Positions 56,437 through 64,000 of a stretch of DNA of 64,000 nt are shown here, piece by piece. The notes under the pieces were generated by a model. The model saw only the letters and a program-made list of their open reading frames with translations. It was not told where the DNA came from and did no database searches. Numbering within the stretch: position 1 is the first letter of the stretch; each line of letters begins with the position of its first letter. Where the stretch lies: NCBI GenBank assembly GCA_946811695.1, contig OX328132.1, positions 125,714,882-125,778,881 on the forward strand. Reading direction: 5' to 3'. Made by a program: the position numbers and the translations under genes. This DNA is from Gonocerus acuteangulatus. Lineage: Eukaryota; Arthropoda; Insecta; Hemiptera; Coreidae.

Positions 56437-59400
56437 ATGTCCCAGCTTAATAGATTCCTTCAGTGGAATATACGCGGTTTTTCCGAGCATAGTGACGAGC
56501 TCCGCTTTCTTTTGCGAACTCTCAACCCGCTAGTGGTGGCTCTTCAGGAAACCAAGTTTCCTTGGTTTCCTGAGCAGCCCGGCAGTTGAGTGGTTATAAA
56601 TGTGTACACAAAGAGCCAAGAACATTGCCAGGTGGCCGAAGCCATGGGGGTGTTGCCCTGTATACTATGGAGAATCTGGGAGCACAGCCGATTAACCTAA
56701 TGACATCATTACAAGCTGTCGCTGTGCGACTGGAGGCTCCTATTGCAGCTACTATCTGCTCACTGTATCTTCCAGACGGAAGAGGATATAATGTAAATGA
56801 AATAAAGGATCTTATAACTCAATTACCTCCGCCAATAATATTGCTCGGGGATTTCACCATATTTCCTGGGGATCACAAAGGTCCACCTCCTATGGACGCT
56901 TACTATATAGCTTACTAGAGGAGATGGACCTTGTGATTATAAATGATGGTTCACCCACTCACTTCATGGAATCATCAGGAAAACTGGATGCAATCGATCT
57001 TTCAGTAGCAAGTCCAATTATCACAACATATCTTCAGTGGAGTGTGCTCGGGGACCTTCACCGGTCCGATCACTTCCCGATATTAATTACACATGCTGGT
57101 AGATACAGTGAGCATAGGAAAACCGTAAAATGGAACGTTAAGCTGGCCGACTGGGATAAATACCAAAAATTACTCTGCTTACCGGACTTAGCTGAGTCGC
57201 CAGGACATCTACTCAATAAAATAACGGAATCAATAAATAACGCGGCACGACATTCAATACCAGTTACCTCGTCCCACTCAAGGAGACCGCCGGTCCCTTG
57301 GTGGGATGAGGAATGCAGGGAGGTTAACAGGGCTAAAAAGAAAGCATTTAACCGCTTTAGACGGCACCCTACCCAAGCAAACCTCATTTCTTTCAAGAAA
57401 GCACGAGCACTAGAGAGGAGGGTAAAAATTCAAAAGAAGAGAGACTCCTGGGCCTCTTATGTATCATCTATAACGCGAAATGCATCTCCTTCCGAAGTCT
57501 GGAGTAAAATAAGAGCGATAGGAGGTAGGTATTTTAAGAGTCAAGTACCTTTTCTCCTAAATAACGGAGTGCATACCAATGAGCCGCAAATGGTTGCAAC
57601 GATTTTTGCTGACTATTTCAGGTCCTCATTTGGTTCTTCCAACTACTCGCACGATTTTTTGGAAATAAAAGCGGAAGAAGAATCAGTTCGTCTAGACTTC
57701 GGAACGATTGATGACGTTTCGCTGGAGTACAATGCCCCGTTTAAAATTGAGGAGCTCCAAAGGGCGCTCCATGCAGCATCCAGGAGGTCATCTCCTGGAT
57801 GTGATGGGGTGCAATATGAAATGCTCCTTAACCTCCCTGATATAGCGAAAATAAAACTGCTTGAGTTATTTAATCAACTCTGGACCAGTGCAAAGTACCC
57901 CAAGGCATGGAAAGAGGCAATCATCATTCCGGTGATAAAACCCGGTAAAGATCCAAAGTGTCCAGGTAGCTACAGACCTATATCACTGCTTTGCTGTATG
58001 GGGAAGCTCCTGGAGGCTATGGTGAATTACCGCCTGTTTCACGAATTGGAGATGAATAACCTTGTATCCACTTATCAAGCCGGCTTTAGACAAGGATACA
58101 CCACCCGGTACCAGCTAATGCTATTGGAGCACACAGTACAAAATGCTTTCTCATCACGCCAACATGTCACTGCAATATTCTTTGATATCAAACAAGCATA
58201 CGACAGAGTGTGGAGACATGACATTCTCCGTCGACTGCACGGGTGGGGATTCAGAGGTAGGATGCCCCTCTTCCTCAAGAGCTTTCTTGAAGGAAGAACC
58301 TTTAAAGTCAGAGTAGGTGGCGCCCTGTCTACCCCGCGTGTGCAGGAGAACGGAGTCCCACAGGGATCTGTCTTGAGTGTGACATTATTTTTAATTGCAA
58401 TTAACAGTATTGCTGACGGCGTGGGGGGAGAGGTAGGGCGGTCACTTTACGCGGACGATCTCGCTCTGTTCCTTTCTCACCCTGCTGGAGATTCCGAATC
58501 ACAAAGTTTGCAAGAGGCGATCAATTCAGTTAATGAAACTGCAATGAGACGAGGTTTGACACTGTCCCCCCAAAAGACAGTAGGCGTTCATTTTTGTAGA
58601 CTTCGGAAACCTCACAACCACCCTACACTTTTTATGGGTGATTCTGAGGTTGTCTTCAAGGATGAGCATAAGTTTCTTGGGATGGCAATGGATAAACAAT
58701 TAAGATGGAAAAGCCATATCAAACATGTTGTACAGAAATGTGAAGCATCTCTTCGAATTTTAAAAACTCTGTCTAGGTTGAAGTGGGGAGCGGAGTAATC
58801 GGTATTATTACAGATCTTTGATGCACTTATTAGGTCCAGAGTTGATTATGCATGTGCAATTTACGGATCTGCACGTAAGTCATGGCTCCGCCAGCTGGAT
58901 AGGCTTTACAATGCGGGACTTCGAGTAGCAATTGGTGCCTTTAGAACAAGTCCATTAGACTCCATTTATGTGGAGTCCGGACATCTTCTTCCAGAACATA
59001 GGAGGAATTTACTAGCTTTGACTTATGCAACATCGCTGCGCTCAAAAATACATCACTTTTTGCACGATATTGTAGAGTGTGAAACTATATTAGACATATT
59101 TAGTCCTAGACGGACGATAACGAAACCACTGGTTGTGAGAGCAGATGAAACTAAGCGTTTGTATGACGGCTCTTGGGATAAAATTATAGCTATCCAACAT
59201 CCAAATATAAGACCATGGATTATCCCAGATCCTTTTATAGACCTTTCTTTAGCTCGATGTGGTAAAAATGTAACGTCTACTCTTGTTTACAAAACTCTAT
59301 TCCTTGAAACTATTCAAGGATACACCGATCATTTAGTGATCTTCACAGATGGCTCAAAGATGTGCAACGGAGCCGGGTGTGGTATATTCATAGGCAATGA

Positions 59401-60139
59401 TAGACAACACTCGGTTCCCTTGAACCCAAATACAAGCGTATTCCACGCCGAACTCATGGCGATCAAAATAGCACTAGAACATTACCGAAATTCTGACTCA
59501 AAAATACTAGTTTGCACAGATTCTCATAGTTCTCTCGTCGCGCTCACAAATAAATTTACTCGTGACCCTCTGTTATTGGAAATCATCGTCCTAGTAAGTA
59601 ACGCACGATCCAGAGGAACGATAGTATCGTTCCTCTGGATACCAGGGCATGCGGGTATTGATGGAAATAACAGAGCGGATGAGTTGGCGAGGCAGGCAGC
59701 CTCAGCAACGCCAGACCTTGCCTCCCCTCTGCACATCAGAGATCTGAAACAATATCTGAAACATCTAGTGCAGGAAAAATGGCAATCTGAATACGACAAT
59801 AAATCAGTGTTCCTTAAGAACGTGGATAACCGAGTAACAACCTTGAAACCAATGAGCATTCCTAAGAGGCGAGATGACGTGGGCATAACCCGATTGAGAA
59901 TCGGCCATACACGTCTCACACATGGTTACCACCTGGTTGGACGACGAAGGCCTCAATGCTCGCGATGTGGGGACCTCCTTGATGTAAAACACATCATGGT
60001 GGACTGCACTTCGCTGGTGGAAGCCAGGCGACGACACCAGTTAGCCAGTAACCTTAGTGATTTGTTATGTAGAAATGAGCCATCTGTGAGGAGACTGATA
60101 GAGTTTTTGAAGGATATCAAAATTTATGACCTGATATAG
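56437..60139 (+). pseudogene. LINE A ORF2 (endonuclease, reverse transcriptase, RNase H), broken
   Basis: It starts at ATG 56437 with the endonuclease motifs QWNIRGFSEH and LQETK. A TGA at 56587 and frame shifts at about 56570-56590 and 56910-56924 interrupt the endonuclease. Its GDFN motif reads GDFT, and SDHFPI is present. From 56924 one frame runs through the RT (SYRPISLLCCMGKLLE; GVPQGSVLS; LYADDLALF) to a TAA at 58796-58798, probably from CAA. The same frame then continues to 60139. RNase H follows with FTDGSKMCNGAG, AELMAIKIAL, CTDSHSS and GIDGNNRADELA, so the usual acidic residues are all visible. A C-x2-C-x9-H-x4-C motif lies near the end. The breaks are few, so the copy is fairly young. 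Confidence 0.93.
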
Positions 60140-60548
60140 TTCCACTTTATTTATTGTGTGAGATTAACTAGAAAGTAGAAATATTTATTGAGTATGAATA
60201 TATGTTATGTATTTATTGGGTGTTATTGTGATAGAGTATATAAGTAATTATGGAATGTGTGTGTGTGTGTGCTGCGCGTGAATGTATTTATTGTATGAGT
60301 GAGTATCAGTCAGTTTTGTGTAAATGTGTAAATATCTTATTTATTTAGGTTTAGTTTTATAGTCTTAGGTTAAACGGTTCTTCGGATATTTGTTAAAAAA
60401 GAAGATCCTTTGTAAATAGTTAGTATCCATTAGTAAATAGTCGATTGTAAATAGTTCTATAATAGTAGTTGAATAAGGACCGACAATAGTGTAGTAATAT
60501 TGACTGGTGCTAATGACCTTGGCAGTAGAAGCACCTATAATTAAAAAA
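60140..60548 (+). other. 3' UTR of LINE A with terminal hairpin
   Basis: AT-rich with a GT run near 60258. It ends in the 30-base hairpin at 60506-60535 and an A/TA-rich tail. Confidence 0.8.
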
Positions 60549-60940
60549 ATATATATATATATATATAATATCCAAAGCTATCAATATAATATCCAAAACT
60601 AGCTCTATAATACCCAAAACTAGCTCTCTAATATCCAAAACTAGCTCTATAATATCCAAAACTAGCTATATAATATCCAAAACTAGATCTATAATCTCGA
60701 AAACTAGCTATATAATATCCAAAGCTAGCTCTATAATATCCAAAGCTAGCTCTATAATCTCCAAAACTAGCTATATAATCTCCAAAACGAGCTATATAAT
60801 ATCCAAATCTAGCTCTATAATATCCAAAACTAGCTCTCTAATATCCAAAGCTAGCTCTATAATATCCAAAACTAGCTATATAATATCCAAAACCAGCTTT
60901 ATAATATTCGATACTAGGTATATAATATGGTGAAACATGT
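60549..60940 (+). repeat. 21-bp repeat field, right part
   Basis: Continuation of 53271-54530 after LINE A. Confidence 0.92.
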
Positions 60941-61847
60941 TATTTAGTCACCAGGACACAAGAATAACTTGTTTCATATTTGGGAAATGATCACTCCATT
61001 TCCGCAATGGTGGTATTCTTGCTTCCCATGGAGTAAGTGTTTGTCTTCAGTCTCCATGAAATTAGTTGCTTCCATTAACTGCTTTTTATTCCTGTCCGTG
61101 TGTAATGAGCCTAAATTGCAGTTGCAGAACTGACTGCGGTAATTCTCCATTAACCCATCACTTTTCCGGACGTCAAACCTCAAGAAAGACATTTCTCTGT
61201 CTTAATAAAGGTACGCAATTTCCTCCTAATTTTCTCTAGAAAGCTGAGTTATTTTTTTTATTTACTAATATTTTTAAATTAAGTATGACCAACTTTGATG
61301 ACTAAAGGAACTAAAGATTTGTAGTAAATGTGTTTCCTTTTTAAAATTTGTTCAAAAAAGCCTCAAAATATTCATAGCCTACCTACTATGAAAAATGCAC
61401 CCCGTTGAAATCTATCTATTTATCTCTGAACCCGATTGCGGCTACAAGTTTTGATCCACGAAACAATATATAGCATTCACATAACAAACGATTGGACGAG
61501 TTGGTAAATGAGCAAAATGTAGGCTGGCGAAAAACCGTTACGCCAGCCTCCTCTAAGGGCACATGGCGTTGAGGGGACTTCCTAACAAGAAATGCCCCTG
61601 AAGAAATTCCACCAAGTCCCGAAGCATTTAGGGCTTGATTATTAAATAAATCAGTTGGAAGATTTGGTCGCTGCTGAGTGAGGAAGTGACAGTTTGCCCA
61701 TTATGTTAATTATTATTAGGGGGGAAAGAGGCTTTTTTATATAAGTCCGTTTAAATTAAAAAAATTATCAGTGTTTTTCCAGTCATGATAACCAATAAAA
61801 CCCACAAACGTACTTTTTTTCAGAGGTAAGTGGTTTGTCAGTACATT
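60941..61847. other. Intergenic DNA
   Basis: No supported gene or repeat. Confidence 0.4.
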
Positions 61848-62196
61848 TTTTGGGTATTTTTGTACATATAAAGTAATTATCATTATTCTTTTTTCTTTTT
61901 TTTTTAATAAATTAAACCCTATGACACTTACAAATTCTATGAAGAAGGTTATTCCCTGTGTGTATAATGAATACAGAGATGAATTTTATTGATTTAATTT
62001 AAAAAAAAAAAAAAAAATGTATTTCAACAAATATTCGAAGACTTGGCTGCTTTTTTTCAGGTTAAATAATTAAAATTGACCTGTATTCTTTTTTACCTAA
62101 TCACATGTTAATTAAAGCGATTACCTTTAAAGTAAACATTTGATGATATAAAGTAACTGGTAACTTGCAGGCTAAATGTAAAAAATACCCCACTTT
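61848..62196. mobile_element. MITE with imperfect TIRs, copy 2
   Basis: Related to 21590-21962 in the opposite orientation, with shared ATTTCAACAAATATT-type and AATTAAAGCGATTACC segments. The ends are GGGTATTTTTGTACAT and ATGTAAAAAATACCCC. Confidence 0.65.
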
Positions 62197-63530
62197 ACTT
62201 ATTTTGTTTTTATAGGCTAAACTTCTTCCTTAACTAATCAAAAATGATATCCAAGAATGTTTATGTGAAGAAAAAAAATTTTAATGGTCAAAAATACGAC
62301 TTTCCGACTGAATTCCCTATGCCGAGTGAACGCGATGTTGATTTGAAGATAATTTTTTGAGCGTGCTTCGATTGGTCCCTTTTTACGTAAGTTTTTTTAT
62401 TGGTCCTCCTTCAATACATTTAAAAATTAAAACCCTTTTTTTTATCTAGATTGCAAGAAAGTATGAAAAAATATATGAACATTTCGGAACATTAAACTTT
62501 AAAGTCGTTTTCTCAAAACTATATTTTTCAAATCGGGCGATTCTCTGCCGTCTTCAATTTTCAATCAACTTCAAATTTTAACTGCAGCTTCCTAATGATA
62601 TTTGCTTGTAAAGTACGTAGGATGATTTTTATTCATTGGATTATAACGATTTTATGACCGATTTTCGACAGATTTTTTAATAGAAAAATTAATAATTGAT
62701 CACCCTTTTTGAAAAAATTAATATTTTTAAAAAAGCCTACGTATTTTACTATATTGAACCCTCTTCATTCGAAATAATTTTAGTTTTTCGTTCTACATTA
62801 AATTTTTCCGCCTGCAGACTATCGCCCGTGAAAAAAGGGGGTTTCCGTTCCCCTGACACAGCGCCACCATTTTGTTTTCGAAAAATTGAAACTTTTTGGA
62901 TACTTTAAGATCCCATATAAAAAGTTTGGTATAAAGAATTGTAAAATATTGATTTATTTGTTATTTATATATTCAAGAAAATTATTTTGATTTTGATCGC
63001 ACAAGGTAATATTACCCCTTAAAGAAAAACTTTGAGAGCCCTCTCCTAACCCAACCTGTTCACTCCCATTCATAAGAGTCCTGAAGCAAAAAAATGCTCG
63101 TCAATGAAAAGCTTATCCAAACCTGTGTACTGACTTGAAAGCATAACGTTTTAAATATTAAGTTGGAAGCAAAATGGGAGCGGGTCATCTTACTAAAAAT
63201 AAAACAATAAGAGATTGAAGGGAGTAAAAAGGTGGTAGCTAATGAGGCTTCATTTAACTCAACTATTATCCCCAATTCGTGTCATATTTAATAGGATTAT
63301 GAAGGTAAGGAGGGGGAGGGGGGGAGTTTTTTCTGGGGGGGGGAGTCTGAAGGAACAGTGGAGGTGTGTCGGATTCTCATTTACACGCCGCTCTTCTCCT
63401 CTCCAGTCTGATCTTTGAATGGTTCATATATAGCTACAACACTCCACAGGCTCGTTCTATTTTAAACTTTGGGAATGGGACATTGGAACCCCAAGATTAT
63501 AATTCGGAAATGTGATTACATTAGAATATC
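62197..63530. other. AT-rich intergenic DNA
   Basis: No gene is recognised. G-runs occur near 63310-63345. Confidence 0.4.
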
Positions 63531-64000
63531 CATTGATTAGGTGTTCCTTCTTGCCAGGGAGCCATGTGCCTCAACAGCACTACAAGAACTCGCCATGGAC
63601 ACAATCCACCAAAAAAATGGATTCGGTGTATCCTGAATCCAGACCTCTAGATCCACCAACACACCATGGATTAGGTATATCTTCTTGCCGGGGAGGGGGT
63701 GGGATGGATAACCCAAGAGCACTACAAGAATTTTCCATATATATTATCCACCAAAACTATGGATTCGGTGTATCCTGAATCCAAACATCTAGATCCACCA
63801 ACACACCAGGAATACGCCAAAATTATCGTTATGACGCACATTGTTCCAGGGAAAAAGATTCCCCATCTACAGTCCCATGTACTTCGATGGCACCATTTTT
63901 CAGGGCACCAGGAAAATATCTATAGATTATGTGAACCTTTATTCTTGCCAAAGGGAGGGGAGGTTGCAGATCCTGTAGTAGCACTACAGGGATGTAGCGT
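63531..64000 (+). repeat. Diverged tandem repeat of about 135-140 bp
   Basis: About three units contain ATGGATTCGGTGTATCCTGA and TAGATCCACCAACACACCA. The array runs off the window. Confidence 0.75.

Larger units (their letters stand above)
54531..60548 (+). mobile_element. Near full-length RNase H LINE (LINE A)
   Basis: About 6 kb: a GC-rich 5' UTR, ORF1 (Gag-like), ORF2 (endonuclease, RT, RNase H), and a 3' UTR ending in the hairpin GGTGC(TAATGACCT...)GCACC at 60506-60535 and an A/T tail. It sits in the 21-bp repeat field, with TATATAAT at both edges as the likely target duplication. ORF2 has two stops and one or more frameshifts, so this copy is inactive. RNase H after the RT points to the I-like group of LINEs; the exact clade is not decided. 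Confidence 0.92.

Overview
The window looks like repeat-rich, AT-rich nuclear DNA from an arthropod, probably an insect. The basis is a BEL/Pao element, Jockey-type LINEs, a mariner remnant, tRNA- and 5S-derived SINEs, many minisatellites and long (TA)n runs. The species cannot be named from this sequence. I found no host protein-coding gene and no functional tRNA or rRNA gene. Everything recognisable is a mobile element, a piece of one, or a tandem array, and most long open frames are by-products of tandem repeats or inverted repeats.

Layout. 0.55-4.1 kb: a 3.55-kb element with about 730-bp inverted repeats, carrying a nested hAT-type MITE. 4.87-10.89 kb: a complete BEL/Pao insertion with two identical 167-bp LTRs, a 5-bp target duplication and one long but internally deleted Gag-Pol frame. 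10.9-25.4 kb: minisatellites (95, 45, 84, 69 and 68 bp), foldback elements, a SINE and a MITE. 25.55-30.4 kb: the 3' part of an RNase H LINE split by a second copy of the 3.5-kb element, which itself carries a SINE. 30.7-39 kb: more tandem arrays (24, 45 and 60 bp), another SINE and a foldback. 39.1-41.3 kb: a mariner transposase gene split by an insertion that contains a deleted Ty3/gypsy element. 41.3-49.8 kb: a SINE, three Jockey LINE fragments (two with 13-bp target duplications) and several arrays, one of them in two opposing orientations. 51.4-61 kb: more arrays, a tRNA-SINE, a 5S rRNA-derived SINE, and a near full-length RNase H LINE (ORF1 and a broken ORF2) inside a 21-bp repeat field. 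61-64 kb: AT-rich DNA with a MITE and a short tandem array.

How the parts fit together. The main result is a shared 3' hairpin. The tRNA-derived SINEs, the 5S-derived SINE and the two RNase H LINEs all end in a short stem-loop with the core CTAATGACCT (or near variants) followed by an A-rich tail. The stem bases differ between families but still pair. This suggests that one LINE machinery mobilises two SINE classes with different RNA polymerase III promoters. A second result is the recent BEL element, whose LTRs are identical although its reading frame has lost RNase H and the integrase core without breaking frame. It must have moved using proteins from elsewhere. A third is a set of near-perfect short-loop inverted repeats inside the LINE ORF2 coding sequence, one with 16-bp arms around a single base.
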